A DNA stretch of 64,000 nucleotides from Anderseniella sp039978075 (GCA_039978075.1 JBDWCA010000006.1:121564-185563), one strand, 5' to 3'. Counted from the stretch's first letter, positions 45,304-54,950 are shown. Translations and numbers: made by a program. Notes: generated by a model not told the origin, from the letters alone.

Positions 45304-46282
45304 GATCATAGTCCTCGATATAGTGGTGAACGATATCGTCCAGTGATTTGTCTTTCGGCAGCCCCAGCGCCAGCGCCCGGGCATCATCGGTGGCTACCGG
45401 CCAGGACCTGACAATAGCCTCGATGAACGGATCGGGTTCTACCGTGATCTCGCCCAGCTTGCGATTATGGGCCACCCGCTTCAGGGCGTCGACCATCTCG
45501 GCAACCGTTACGTCCATGGATGGCAGCGATACGGCACGGTCATCGCCCAGTTTATCTGACGGCAATTCATGCAGCGCCAGTATGCCTTCGACGATATTGC
45601 GGTACCCCAGAACCGGCATCACGGTTTCCAGTTTCACCGGCAAGGCGCACGGCTCACCTTTCAGCGGTTCCCGGAACACGCCTGATGCAAACGAAGACGC
45701 TGCTGCATTGGGCGCGCCAGGACGAACAATAACAGTAGGCAAGCGCGCCGACCGGCCATCCAGAAAGCCCTTTCGCGTATAGTCATTGATCAGCAGTTCA
45801 CAACACGCCTTGGTCATGCCGTAGGTGGTCTGCGGTGTCTGCTTGCCCTGATCTCCGACCACACCAGGCATATGATCGCCGCCGAACACGGCGATGGATG
45901 AGGCAAACACCAGCCGCGGCGTGGATGCCCTGGCCCGAAGCGCTTCGAAAATATGCATGCCGCCGGTCAGGTTGACGCTGATGGCCAGGTCGAAATCCTT
46001 TTCACCACCGCCGGACACCACCGACGCCAGGTGAAATACCGAAATGTCGTCACGGTCGATCAGCGCGTCAATGGTCGCCTTGTCGGAGATGTCCCCGGTC
46101 ACCAATGTCACCTGGCCGTCAAGCTCCATCGGCAGGGGGTCCGGCGCCATAACATCAAACAGCACGACCTCGTCAACCGGTGTTTGCGTTCCGTCCGGTC
46201 CGGCCAGCGTGCCCTTGTCAATAATACGCCGCGCCACACGGGCGCCAACAAACCCGGCGCCACCGGTAATAACAACTTTCAT
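45296..46282 (-). CDS. NAD-dependent epimerase/dehydratase, DenD-like
   Basis: 328-residue extended SDR. Rossmann motif TGGAGFVGARVARR, catalytic YGMTKACCE (Tyr-x-x-x-Lys) and SSIAVFG (Ser). It resembles D-erythronate dehydrogenase (DenD), which oxidises four-carbon sugar acids, and the wider UDP-sugar epimerase family. It is the first gene of the leftward operon DenD-like, dehydratase, lactonase, dehydrogenase. It is divergent from the classical SDR gene, so the two face each other across a 116-base promoter region. Confidence 0.87.
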   Translation of the reverse strand: MKVVITGGAGFVGARVARRIIDKGTLAGPDGTQTPVDEVVLFDVMAPDPLPMELDGQVTLVTGDISDKATIDALIDRDDISVFHLASVVSGGGEKDFDLAISVNLTGGMHIFEALRARASTPRLVFASSIAVFGGDHMPGVVGDQGKQTPQTTYGMTKACCELLINDYTRKGFLDGRSARLPTVIVRPGAPNAAASSFASGVFREPLKGEPCALPVKLETVMPVLGYRNIVEGILALHELPSDKLGDDRAVSLPSMDVTVAEMVDALKRVAHNRKLGEITVEPDPFIEAIVRSWPVATDDARALALGLPKDKSLDDIVHHYIEDYDHG

Positions 46283-46398
46283 ACGACGTTTGCCTCCAAC
46301 CGCTCTTTATTTGAGATGAATTGTGTTTTATGCGGATGCAGAAACCTGCCACATTGTTGGCAAGGCTCAAACCACAAATCCCGCAGGGAGGGAATAAA

Positions 46399-47154
46399 AT
46401 GGCAGGTAAACTCAAGGGCAAGACCGCTTTGGTGACAGCGGCTGGTCAGGGCATTGGCAAAGCGGCAGCCATCGCCATGGCGCGCGAAGGCGCAAAGGTA
46501 TTTGCAACCGATATCAACAAGGATGCCCTGGCCCAGGTGAAACAGGAACAGCGTGGTATCCGCACCTACCTGCTGGACGTCACCAAGCCCAGGCAGGTGA
46601 CCAAGGTGGTCGAGCGCGTCGGCTCCGTCGACATCCTGTTCAACTGCTCCGGTTTCGTGCATCACGGCACTATTCTGGAATGTGACGACGCCGCGTGGGA
46701 TTTTTCCTTCGACCTGAACGTGAAATCCCAATACCGGATGGCCAAGGCCGTGCTGCCCGGCATGCTGGAAAACGGCGGCGGCTCGATCATCAACATGGCC
46801 TCGGTGGCATCATCCATCAAAGGTGCGCCGGCGCGCTTCGTCTATGGAGCAACCAAGGCTGCCGTGATCGGCATGACCCGGTCCATCGCCATCGACTTCA
46901 TCAAGCAGAACATCCGCTGTAACGCCGTTTGCCCCGGCACTATCGACACCCCGTCGCTGCGCCAGCGGGTGGAAAAACTGGGCGAGGAGATGGGTGGCTA
47001 TGACAAGGCGCGCGAATGGTTCCTGGCGCGCCAGCCAACCGGCGCACTCGCCACCGCTGAAGACGTGGCCGGACTGGTTGTCTATCTTGCGTCCGATGAT
47101 GCCACCTTCGTCACCGGCCAGAACCATATCATCGATGGCGGCTGGTCGATCTAG
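46399..47154 (+). CDS. SDR oxidoreductase, 2-keto-3-deoxy-L-fuconate dehydrogenase-like
   Basis: 251-residue classical short-chain dehydrogenase. TAAGQGIGKAAA binds NAD, DVTKPRQV closes the adenine pocket, NMASVASSIKG and YGATKAA supply the catalytic Ser-Tyr-Lys. NCSGFVHHGTILECDDAAWDFSF strongly resembles enzymes annotated as 2-keto-3-deoxy-L-fuconate dehydrogenase. That fits the neighbouring dehydratase, lactonase and sugar dehydrogenase. GGGAGG precedes the ATG at 46399. It is transcribed alone, divergently from the operon. Confidence 0.88.
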   Translation: MAGKLKGKTALVTAAGQGIGKAAAIAMAREGAKVFATDINKDALAQVKQEQRGIRTYLLDVTKPRQVTKVVERVGSVDILFNCSGFVHHGTILECDDAAWDFSFDLNVKSQYRMAKAVLPGMLENGGGSIINMASVASSIKGAPARFVYGATKAAVIGMTRSIAIDFIKQNIRCNAVCPGTIDTPSLRQRVEKLGEEMGGYDKAREWFLARQPTGALATAEDVAGLVVYLASDDATFVTGQNHIIDGGWSI

Positions 47155-47166
47155 AAGCATTCCGGC

Positions 47167-48783
47167 CTAAACAGCGAGCGCGACCCCGTCATGGCCGGGG
47201 TCGGCACCGCCGTCCATCACACCATCAGCAATCCGGATGCCATGTACCGCACCGATACCGAAAGTCAGCGCTGACCGGATGACCTCATAGCCCTCACGCT
47301 GCAGCGGTTCCACGACATAGCCGGGAATACGGCTGGTAATATCAATTGCATCGGACGTCGATGAAAACCGCGGTGCGGAAACTGCCTGCTCCATGGTCAT
47401 GCCGAAGTCGAGCACATTGAGAAGACCCTGCAATACGCCCATGGCAATCTGGGTACCGCCGGGCGCACCGATGACCACATGCGGATTGCCATCCCTGAAG
47501 GCAATGGTCGGACACACTGAGGAAAACCGGCTTTTGCCCGGCGCGATTGAACCGGCCCTGCCAGGGCGCGGATCAAACACTCCCATACAGCCATTGTACA
47601 TGAAGCCCAGCCCATCGGTGATGACACCGGATGGCATGCCCAGTGAATGGGTCATGGTCACACAATTGCCCTGGCCGTCCACCACCGCCACATGGGTGGT
47701 GTCTTTCGGCTCCGGCGGCAGGTCCAGCCGTTCCACTGACAAACGGTCACCCGCCTTGATACGTTCGGCAATGGCGGTTGCATGTTGCCTGGATGTCAGT
47801 CGGTCGAGCGGCACATCGTAAAACGCCGGATCACCGACAAAATTGTCCTTGTCGGACGTGGCCGCCTTCATTGCCTCACACACAATGCGGATATACTCGG
47901 TCGTGTTATGGCCAATCCCGGCAAGGTCGAAATTCTCGAGTATGTTCAACATCTCCACCACCATGATACCGCCGCCCGGCGGATGGTTGGTGGCGATGTC
48001 AAAGCCGCGATAGCTGCCGCGCAACGGCTCGGTTCGCACGGTCTTGTAGGCCTTGAGGTCTGCCAGCGTCATCAGCCCGCCATGGGCCTTGAAGTCATCG
48101 GCGATCTGCTCGGCCATGTCGCCGGAATAGAAAATCTCCGCACCGTCTTTCGCCACCCGTTCCAGGCTGGCCGCAAGGTCGGGATTGGCAACGTGATCTC
48201 CAATCCGCTTTACTGACCCGTCAGAACGGAAATAGGCCTGTGCGCCGGTCTTTGAAAACCGCAACCTGTCGGCGACATCAACCCGGCCAAGGTCCGCGCC
48301 ATGCGTCCACCAGTGATGCACGTGCGGGCGCACGTAAAACCCGGCTTTGGCCTGCGCAATTGCCGGTGCACAGATATCGGTCCAGTCCATGGTACCGAAC
48401 TCGTCGGCCGCTTCCGAATAGGCCTTCAACGACCCCGGCGTGGTCACTGCCTGATAGCCCAGGTCATTGACATTGCCCCTGAGCACAAACCCGAAGCCGT
48501 CGCGGGTTTCGCCTTCCAGCAGATCAAGCCACATGTCCGGCGTGGCAGACAGGGGCGTGTTGCCGTGGAAATCGATATTGGTGTGAATGCCTTTGCCGGG
48601 CATGTAGATCTGGCAGGAGCCAAACCCGGCGATACCACACATTTGCGGATCGACCACACCTTGAACCAGTGCTGCCGCCATGGCGGCATCGATGGCATTA
48701 CCACCGCGTTTCAATACCCGCGCACCCGCTTCTGAGGCTTCCGGTTGTGCGGTAACGATCATCGCCTCATCAGTGCTGCCCAT
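47167..48783 (-). CDS. Gamma-glutamyltransferase family protein
   Basis: 538-residue Ntn-hydrolase of the gamma-glutamyltranspeptidase family. The autoprocessing site DTTHVAVVDGQGNCVTMTHSLG gives the nucleophilic Thr at the start of the small subunit, and GGIMVVEMLNILENFD and GAPGGTQIAMGVLQGLLNVLDFGM are family blocks. It lacks a signal peptide, so it should be cytoplasmic, unlike glutathione-degrading GGT of the periplasm. Such forms act on gamma-glutamyl intermediates in amine catabolism or on cephalosporin-like amides. It converges with the SDR gene. Confidence 0.88.
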   Translation of the reverse strand: MGSTDEAMIVTAQPEASEAGARVLKRGGNAIDAAMAAALVQGVVDPQMCGIAGFGSCQIYMPGKGIHTNIDFHGNTPLSATPDMWLDLLEGETRDGFGFVLRGNVNDLGYQAVTTPGSLKAYSEAADEFGTMDWTDICAPAIAQAKAGFYVRPHVHHWWTHGADLGRVDVADRLRFSKTGAQAYFRSDGSVKRIGDHVANPDLAASLERVAKDGAEIFYSGDMAEQIADDFKAHGGLMTLADLKAYKTVRTEPLRGSYRGFDIATNHPPGGGIMVVEMLNILENFDLAGIGHNTTEYIRIVCEAMKAATSDKDNFVGDPAFYDVPLDRLTSRQHATAIAERIKAGDRLSVERLDLPPEPKDTTHVAVVDGQGNCVTMTHSLGMPSGVITDGLGFMYNGCMGVFDPRPGRAGSIAPGKSRFSSVCPTIAFRDGNPHVVIGAPGGTQIAMGVLQGLLNVLDFGMTMEQAVSAPRFSSTSDAIDITSRIPGYVVEPLQREGYEVIRSALTFGIGAVHGIRIADGVMDGGADPGHDGVALAV

Positions 48784-48810
48784 TGCCTGCTCCGTGTTTT
48801 GTGGTGCGTT

Positions 48811-50694
48811 CTACTCTGCTGCATTTGCCTCTGCGGTATCTGCACCTGCAATAAAGCCGCCAGACTGGCGCGCCCACAGACTGGCGTAAAGCCCCTTGGC
48901 TTCCAGCAGTTCAGCGTGGGTGCCTTCCTCGACAATGACACCCTGATCCATGACCACGAGACGGTCCATGGCAGCAATCGTGGACAATCTGTGCGCAATG
49001 GCCAGAACGGTCTTACCCTTCATGAGGCCTTCGAAGCTCTCCTGGATGACTGCTTCCACTTCGGAATCCAGGGCGCTGGTCGCCTCGTCCAGAATCAGGA
49101 TCGGTGCATCTTTCAGCAATACCCGGGCAATGGCGATACGCTGCCTCTGGCCGCCAGACAGTTTGACCCCGCGCTCACCCACATGGCTGTCATAACCGGT
49201 GCGCCCCTGCATGTCCTCAAGGCCCGGAATGAAGCCATCGGCGGCGGCCCGGCGCGCGGCCTGCTTGACCTCGTCCAGACTGGCATCAGGCCGGCCATAG
49301 CGAATGTTATCTGCAATCGACCGATGCAGCAGCGATGTGTCCTGTGTAACCATGCCGATATTGGCCCTCAGCGAGCTCTGGGCAACCTCGGCGATGTCCT
49401 GGCCGTCGATCAGGACGCGGCCCGACTCCAGATCGTAGAACCGCAGCAACAGCGACACCAGGGTCGACTTGCCGGCACCCGACCGCCCGACGATGCCGAG
49501 TTTCTCGCCGGGTTTCACCGTGAGGGACAGGTTATCGATGATGCCCTGGTCCAGTTCTTCGCGGTCCTTGCCGTAATGAAACCCAATCCCGTCAAATTCG
49601 ATTTTCCCTGCGCTGACATCAAGCGCCGGCGCGCCGGGCTCGTCCACGACAGACACCGTCCGCGAGATGGTTTCAATGCCGTCCTGTACCACGCCGATAT
49701 TCTCAAACAGCCCCGACACTTCCCACATGATCCAGTGCGCCATGCCTTTCAGGCGCAACACCAGACCGATGGCAAAGGCTATCGCGCCTGCAGTGATGGC
49801 GCCGGCGGACCACAGCCACAATGCAACAACGCTGACCCCAAACAGGTTGATGGAGTTGAGCACGTTCAGCGTGGTAATCAGCAGCGTCGACAGACGCATC
49901 TGGCGATGCACATTATCCAGAAACGGTTCCATGCCGGCACGGGCATATTCGTCTTCAAACTCCGTGTGGGCAAACATCTTTACAGTCGGGATGTTTGTGT
50001 AGCTGTCGACGATCCGGCCTGTCACCACAGAGCGCGCATTTGCCTGGGCTTTGGACACCCGCTTCAGTTTCGGCACGAAATAGTAGAGCGCCCCCACATA
50101 ACCGATCAGCCAGACCAGCATCGGCATCGCAAGCCGCCAGTCGCTGGCCGCAAACAGGGTGATGGCAGCGGTGAAGTACACCACGACAAAGACAAACACG
50201 TCCGCTGTTTTCAGCACCACTTCGCGCACTGCAAGCGATGACTGCATCACTTTGGTGGCGACCCGTCCGGCGAAATCGTTCTGGAAAAACTCCAGCGACT
50301 GGCGCAGCACGTAACGGTGTGCCTGCCAGCGGATCAGCATCGGGTAATTACCCATCAGGGTCTGGTGAATGATCAGCTCGTACAGAAAATTGAGCACCGG
50401 ATGCAGCACCAGCACCAGCACCGCCAGCAGACTGAGCTGCCACCAGTAGTCCTGAAATACCGTATCCGGCGTGGTCGTAGCCAGCCAGTCTACGACCGAT
50501 CCCAGAAAGGCGAACAGGGAGACTTCTATTGTTGCGACAACAGCCGCAAGAACCGACGTTGCCAGCACCCACGGCCAGAAAGGTTTGGTATAGTGCCAGA
50601 CAAACCCGCTCAACGTCGCAGGCGGCATCGCCGCTTCCTCTTCAGGAAACGGTTGCGTCCTCGCCTCGAACCATTTGAACAATCCGTCCAGCAC
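48811..50694 (-). CDS. ABC exporter, fused permease and ATPase
   Basis: 627-residue half-transporter of the MsbA/type I exporter class. Six membrane helices lie between about residues 35 and 330; the ATPase domain (about 370-605) has Walker A GRSGAGKSTLVSLLLRF, signature LSGGQRQRIAIARVLL, Walker B ILILDEATSALDSEVE and the H-loop AHRLST. It should homodimerise and export lipids, drugs or peptides. It is 27 bases upstream of the GGT gene on the same strand, so they may share a transcript. Substrate unknown. Confidence 0.93.
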   Translation of the reverse strand: MLDGLFKWFEARTQPFPEEEAAMPPATLSGFVWHYTKPFWPWVLATSVLAAVVATIEVSLFAFLGSVVDWLATTTPDTVFQDYWWQLSLLAVLVLVLHPVLNFLYELIIHQTLMGNYPMLIRWQAHRYVLRQSLEFFQNDFAGRVATKVMQSSLAVREVVLKTADVFVFVVVYFTAAITLFAASDWRLAMPMLVWLIGYVGALYYFVPKLKRVSKAQANARSVVTGRIVDSYTNIPTVKMFAHTEFEDEYARAGMEPFLDNVHRQMRLSTLLITTLNVLNSINLFGVSVVALWLWSAGAITAGAIAFAIGLVLRLKGMAHWIMWEVSGLFENIGVVQDGIETISRTVSVVDEPGAPALDVSAGKIEFDGIGFHYGKDREELDQGIIDNLSLTVKPGEKLGIVGRSGAGKSTLVSLLLRFYDLESGRVLIDGQDIAEVAQSSLRANIGMVTQDTSLLHRSIADNIRYGRPDASLDEVKQAARRAAADGFIPGLEDMQGRTGYDSHVGERGVKLSGGQRQRIAIARVLLKDAPILILDEATSALDSEVEAVIQESFEGLMKGKTVLAIAHRLSTIAAMDRLVVMDQGVIVEEGTHAELLEAKGLYASLWARQSGGFIAGADTAEANAAE

Positions 50695-50906
50695 AATTAA
50701 TCTTTCTACAAACTTTCCAGCAGGTATTGCCCTCCAATACCGGCAGAACCTTGACCATGTGTCTTATATGACATTGTTCGGCAAGTGGTGCATGACAGCC
50801 ATGCGTCACTGAGACTGTTGAACAAACTGTCCCAGGCGTTACAAAGCTCGTTCATCAAGCCACTACGCCACTATGACAAATCCTGAAAACAAGGAAAGCG
50901 ACCCGT

Positions 50907-51299
50907 ATGGATACCATCGGCAAACGTATCACGTATGCCCGTGAGAGTAAGAATTATGACGTCAACCAGCTGTCTGACCGCGTTGGTGTAAAAGTCGAAA
51001 CAATACTCGCCTGGGAAGCAGACGAGCGCGATCCGCGGGCCAACCGGCTGTTGCGGCTGGCCGGTGCGCTGGATGTCGGCTTTGCATGGCTCATGGTCGG
51101 CGAAGACTATGAACCTGACGAAACAGGTGACGCAGGCAGGCTGTCCTCGGTTGAAGGTAAACTACAGCGCATTCGGCACCTATATGCCGAACTCGGCGGC
51201 CTGATCACCAGCCTTGAACAGGACACCCGCTTCATGATGGCGCGTGATGAGGAACTGGAAGAACTCGCAGAAGTCGACGAGGCTTCGGAGAACAAGTAA
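50907..51299 (+). CDS. XRE-family helix-turn-helix protein
   Basis: 130-residue DNA-binding protein. An HTH_3 domain at residues 3-60 (GKRITYARESKNYDVNQLSDRVGVKVETILAWE) is followed by an acidic, coiled C-terminal tail rich in Glu. GGAAAGC precedes the ATG. It is divergent from the ABC exporter gene and converges with the LeuB-like gene. A role in exporter regulation is possible, but no operator was identified. Confidence 0.85.
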   Translation: MDTIGKRITYARESKNYDVNQLSDRVGVKVETILAWEADERDPRANRLLRLAGALDVGFAWLMVGEDYEPDETGDAGRLSSVEGKLQRIRHLYAELGGLITSLEQDTRFMMARDEELEELAEVDEASENK

Positions 51300-51307
51300 C
51301 ACTCAGA

Positions 51308-52405
51308 TCAGCTCTTCAATATCTCCAGCACACGGTTGGAAACCTCGCGTAATCCGGCGCTCCCTCCTACTTCGTACGGCACGAGATTGCCGTTGGAAAA
51401 CGCTGCCCGTACAGCATTGCGGTAGGTTTCACCGGCACCGGTCAGTTCCGGCGAATTCATCGTTTCCCCGAGCCAGTCAAGCATCATGGCGCCTGACAAC
51501 AACATGGCAGACGGGTTGGCCTTGCCGGTTCCCATAATGTCTGGTGCCGTACCGTGGCAGGGTTGGAACAGGCCATGCTTGTCGCCGATGTCAGCTGACG
51601 GCGCCATGCCCATACCGCCCATCAGGGCGGCGGCCTGGTCTGACAGGATGTCACCGAACATGTTCTCGGTAATCATGACGTCAAACACCCACGGATTGCG
51701 CACCAGTGCCAGCGCGGTTGCATCCACATAGGCATGATCAGCAGTGAGCCCTGAAAATTTGGCCGCACGTTCGTAGAAAACCTTGCGCATGAAGGCGAAG
51801 CTGCCAAACACATTTGCCTTGTCAACACAGGTGACGCGACCCTGCCCGCGACCTTGGCCCTTGCGGCGTTCAGCAAGCCTGAGGGCAAAGTCCGACAGCC
51901 GTTCAGTACCTTTGCGCGTAATCACCATCGTGTCACGAGCTTCATCGTCGCCCACCATTTCGCAGGCACCGCGAGAGGCAAACAGCCCTTCGGTGTTTTC
52001 ACGGATCAGCACGAAATCAAGCTGTGCGGCACGCGGGTCTTTCAAAGGCACCGGAGAACCGGGAAACGTTTCAACCGGACGTACACCGGCATAAAGATCA
52101 AAGATTTCACGCAGCTCAATCTGCGGTGTGATCTCGCGGCCGTCTTCATACCTGATATCAGGCAGGCCCATGGCGCCCAGCAGCATGACGTCGGCTGCCT
52201 CCGCTTTTTTCACCACGTCGTCAGGCAGTGCGACACCGGTGTCCCTGAATACGCCCGCACCGGCCTCAAGGGTCTCGTAGGTGAACGAGAAACCGCCCGA
52301 CCTTGCCGCCAGCACGTCCAGACACTCAAGGCACGGTTCCATGACCTCGCGGCCAATGCCGTCACCAGGAAGAACTGCAACATGGATGGAATTCGAAGAG
52401 GTCAT
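51308..52405 (-). CDS. Isocitrate/isopropylmalate dehydrogenase family (LeuB-like)
   Basis: 365-residue decarboxylating beta-hydroxyacid dehydrogenase. LPGDGIGREV, IRENTEGLFA (the substrate-contact region), DKANVFGSFAFMRKVF and ITENMFGDILSDQAAALMGGMGMAPSA, together with PCHGTAPDI, identify the family. Leucine-type LeuB normally shows ReLtGGiYFG in the substrate loop; IRENTEGLFASRG instead suits tartrate dehydrogenase or homoisocitrate-type enzymes. No leuC or leuD is nearby, so a catabolic role is more likely than leucine synthesis. It is coupled to an ABM gene by four overlapping bases. Confidence 0.85.
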   Translation of the reverse strand: MTSSNSIHVAVLPGDGIGREVMEPCLECLDVLAARSGGFSFTYETLEAGAGVFRDTGVALPDDVVKKAEAADVMLLGAMGLPDIRYEDGREITPQIELREIFDLYAGVRPVETFPGSPVPLKDPRAAQLDFVLIRENTEGLFASRGACEMVGDDEARDTMVITRKGTERLSDFALRLAERRKGQGRGQGRVTCVDKANVFGSFAFMRKVFYERAAKFSGLTADHAYVDATALALVRNPWVFDVMITENMFGDILSDQAAALMGGMGMAPSADIGDKHGLFQPCHGTAPDIMGTGKANPSAMLLSGAMMLDWLGETMNSPELTGAGETYRNAVRAAFSNGNLVPYEVGGSAGLREVSNRVLEILKS

Positions 52406-52713
52406 TGAAGAGGTCCTGTTTGAGTTGTGATACGATCGAACCGGCGCACCGACTTGGCCGCCACAAGATCGGCGGTGGTTTCTGAAAATGCCAGATAGTG
52501 CGGGGTTTCCATATGCAGATTGAACGCTGCTTCGTCCAGGTAGGCTTCGTACAGGAACACAACGTCTTCACTGTCATCGTGTTCGATGCAAACATCGAAC
52601 ACGAGACAGCCCGGCTCACTGGAAAGTGACTTTTCAGCCTGTATCAGCATTAAGGGCATAAACGCGTTCAGCATATCCGGCTTCAGGCGAAATTCCGCCG
52701 TAATAACAAACAT
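52402..52713 (-). CDS. Antibiotic biosynthesis monooxygenase (ABM) domain protein
   Basis: 103-residue dimeric ferredoxin-like-fold protein (YgiN/LsrG type). MFVITAEFRLKPDMLNAFMPLM at the N-terminus, EPGCLVFDV in the core and HMETPHYLAFSETTADLV at the C-terminus are typical. Members are cofactor-free monooxygenases or isomerases. The ATG at 52713 is where the family starts, and GGGGC lies nine bases before it. It is upstream of the LeuB-like gene in a two-gene operon, suggesting a joint small-molecule pathway. Confidence 0.85.
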   Translation of the reverse strand: MFVITAEFRLKPDMLNAFMPLMLIQAEKSLSSEPGCLVFDVCIEHDDSEDVVFLYEAYLDEAAFNLHMETPHYLAFSETTADLVAAKSVRRFDRITTQTGPLQ

Positions 52714-52943
52714 GAATTTCAGCCCCGACATTCGCATTATTCTACTGGTGTCGAGGTTTTTGCACACCGGGCCGGACGCACACCAGTGAAAAAACCTTTG
52801 CGCTCGGGTAAAACTGGCTTGTGTCTGTCTGGGGAAAAGCCATGACGGTGCTTGAACACCATCCCGGCACGCCTTACACAACTGGTAACTTCCGGTTTCC
52901 CATCACCAGGCGATAGGGTGATTTTACAGGAATACCCGATCCG

Positions 52944-53870
52944 ATGCCTCAATACTGTGTCCACGGTCTCTTGCTCAATTCAGGTTTCGATATTCCTGAA
53001 CTGTCTACCAGGCAGGCACAGCAGGTCCTTGATGACACGCCGGTTGAGATGGTGATGAGCGACCTGCCCGCCTCGATCGATCATCATGCCGTAACCAAGG
53101 ATGGCTATCTGGTCGGTAACAATCAAATCATGATCGCGCTGGACAACGGTATTCGATGCCTCATCGAGGCAGGAAGCCGTGTCAGCATAGATCCCGGCGG
53201 TACGCACAATGAACCCGCGGCCCGTCTGTTTGCTCTTTCGGCCGGCCTCGGATGCCTGTTGCATCAACGCAACTATCTTCCGCTGCATTGCGCAGCCGTG
53301 CAAACTGCAAAGGGTTGTGTGGCGTTTTGCGGCAATGCAGGTGACGGCAAGTCTACCCTTGCTGCAAGTTTTCAGACGGCGGGTTTCAAGCTGTTCAGCG
53401 ACGACAGACTGACCGTTCACACAACAGCTGAACATGCTTATCTGGCGACCCCGTCGATACCGGCTTTGCATCTGTATGAACAATCCGGCGAAATGGCCGG
53501 CCTTGGAAATGATCACCTGGCGGTGGATTCATACCGCTTCGGCAAACACATTCATCTGGTGCCTGAAACCTACAGCCAACACCCCAGCCCGATGGCCGGA
53601 TTGTACTTTACCGACTGGCATGAGGACGAAACAGCTGAACCGGTCATTGCGCCCATGGGCCAGCTTAACGCCATGATGCGGCTGAGGCGGGATGTATCCC
53701 TCACCCATCTGATCGAACCCTTGGGGCGGGAACAGCATTTCATGACATGGGCAGCGGGCCTGTGCGGCAGCGTGCCGGCCTTCCATCTGGTCAGGCCACG
53801 CAACAAAGATCGGCATGAACACTGCATGAGCTTGATTATTTCACACGTCCGGGACACTTTCGGCACATGA
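52944..53870 (+). CDS. HprK-like kinase of RiPP/lasso-type locus
   Basis: 308-residue protein with the C-terminal HPr kinase fold: LPLHCAAVQTAKGCVAF, Walker A GNAGDGKSTLAAS (about residues 129-141) and KLFSDDRL. The N-terminal 100 residues are a separate domain. HprK-like kinases in lasso loci, as in paeninodin biosynthesis, phosphorylate the precursor peptide; here the target is probably the peptide encoded at 54951. The gene overlaps the PqqD gene by ATGA and begins the operon kinase-PqqD-B2. There is no PTS HPr partner nearby. Confidence 0.82.
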   Translation: MPQYCVHGLLLNSGFDIPELSTRQAQQVLDDTPVEMVMSDLPASIDHHAVTKDGYLVGNNQIMIALDNGIRCLIEAGSRVSIDPGGTHNEPAARLFALSAGLGCLLHQRNYLPLHCAAVQTAKGCVAFCGNAGDGKSTLAASFQTAGFKLFSDDRLTVHTTAEHAYLATPSIPALHLYEQSGEMAGLGNDHLAVDSYRFGKHIHLVPETYSQHPSPMAGLYFTDWHEDETAEPVIAPMGQLNAMMRLRRDVSLTHLIEPLGREQHFMTWAAGLCGSVPAFHLVRPRNKDRHEHCMSLIISHVRDTFGT

Positions 53871-54157
53871 GCCAGCAAAACATCAAATCTGACAGCATTC
53901 TGATTCGCACCAGCCAGTTACCGGCTGCAGAACTCGGTCCCGAGGATACCGTGCTGCTGGATGCCGAACGCGGTGTCTATTACGGACTTGAAGGCCCGGC
54001 CCGCCAGATATGGGAGCAGCTTGGCGAAGAGACCACGCTCGACGATATTTGCAACTCGTTGATCAAGGAGTACGATGTCGAGCGTGAACAGTGTGAAAGC
54101 GACACCCGCGCATTTCTGGGCGAGCTGATTGAGAATGGCCTTGTCAAAGTCCGCTGA
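53867..54157 (+). CDS. PqqD-like RiPP recognition element (lasso B1-type)
   Basis: 96-residue PqqD-family protein, a winged-helix RiPP recognition element that binds the leader of a precursor peptide and presents it to processing enzymes. The segment VLLDAERGVYYGLEGPARQIWEQL (in two blocks) and the following TTLDDICNSLIKEYDV helices are typical. Split B1/B2 organisation, with this protein and a separate peptidase, is a known lasso-locus form. It is coupled to the kinase gene and overlaps the B2 gene by 23 bases. Confidence 0.88.
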   Translation: MSQQNIKSDSILIRTSQLPAAELGPEDTVLLDAERGVYYGLEGPARQIWEQLGEETTLDDICNSLIKEYDVEREQCESDTRAFLGELIENGLVKVR

Positions 54158-54593
54158 GGGCGTCTGGCAACGTGCAGGCCGCCTCTCGGCCAGGCACTGG
54201 AAGGCCCTGCTGACTGCGGTCTGGCTGCTGGCCAGGGCACGATACGAACATCACCGCAAGCCCATCAAGGCCGTCCTGGAGCGCTTTGAAGCAGCCAGTT
54301 CCCGACCCTTTGCAACACCCGTGGAAACCCAACTGATCGGGTGGGCGATCAATTCAGCAGCCGCACGGGTGCCATGGCGGTCGGACTGCCTGCTGCAGGC
54401 CATGGCGGCGTCGACGTGGCTGGACCGGATTGAACGCACCTACAAGCTGAACATAGGTGTCCGGAAAAATGCTGCAGGTGGACTTGAGGCACATGCCTGG
54501 CTGACAAGTGGCGACCTTGTCGTCACCGGCAACCTGCCTGATTTGAAGGAGTTTTCCCCCATGCCACTCGAAAACGGGATATCAAGATTTTAA
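54135..54593 (+). CDS. Lasso-peptide B2-type transglutaminase-like peptidase
   Basis: 152-residue protein of the McjB C-terminal / Lasso_pept_B2 family, a cysteine protease of transglutaminase fold that removes the leader peptide. The presumed catalytic triad is visible: Cys in RSDCLLQAMAASTWL, His in LEAHAWL and Asp in TSGDLVV. The ATG at 54135 starts inside the PqqD gene; a TTG six bases earlier is possible. It is the last gene of the overlapping operon; the candidate precursor gene follows after 357 bases. No cyclase gene is found. Confidence 0.88.
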   Translation: MALSKSAEGVWQRAGRLSARHWKALLTAVWLLARARYEHHRKPIKAVLERFEAASSRPFATPVETQLIGWAINSAAARVPWRSDCLLQAMAASTWLDRIERTYKLNIGVRKNAAGGLEAHAWLTSGDLVVTGNLPDLKEFSPMPLENGISRF

Positions 54594-54950
54594 ACGGTCG
54601 AATCGTTAAGCCGTAGTCGGATTAATGATTTGGTCGGTTCGCCGTACCGAGCATGGTTTTTTCATTGCCTGTCTCAGCGCATCGATAACATCCATAAGTA
54701 ATTGAAACTACTAGCGAAATACGCTCTTAAAGGGATCGAAAAATCAAATCAAAGCTGTACAAGACTTGGCGCAAAAGGTATATAAACAGGTGCTCGGTGG
54801 GCCAGTCGTGTCGGGATGATTCTGTAATCCCCAATTCGATCCAGGCTCTCGGCGATTTTCCGGTTTGTAAGTAATATGCGTTCCAGGCTCACCAATAGTT
54901 GGGAGCATGCAAGGTACACAGGCGACGCCAGGCGCGTTGAGGATTGGCAT
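54594..54950. other. 357-base leader region upstream of candidate precursor gene
   Basis: No gene is seen. The segment is lower in GC than its neighbours and probably contains the end of the kinase-PqqD-B2 transcript and the promoter of the precursor gene. The precursor's ribosome-binding site (TGAGGA) lies at 54938-54943, near its right end. Confidence 0.5.

Noticed and set aside
48745..50241. A 498-codon open frame on the plus strand opposite the ABC exporter.
   Set aside because: It is antisense to intact Walker and signature motifs, has improbable amino-acid composition and no ribosome-binding site.
51308..52405. Leucine-biosynthesis leuB.
   Set aside because: The substrate-loop sequence and the absence of leuC/leuD favour a catabolic paralogue; left as LeuB-like.
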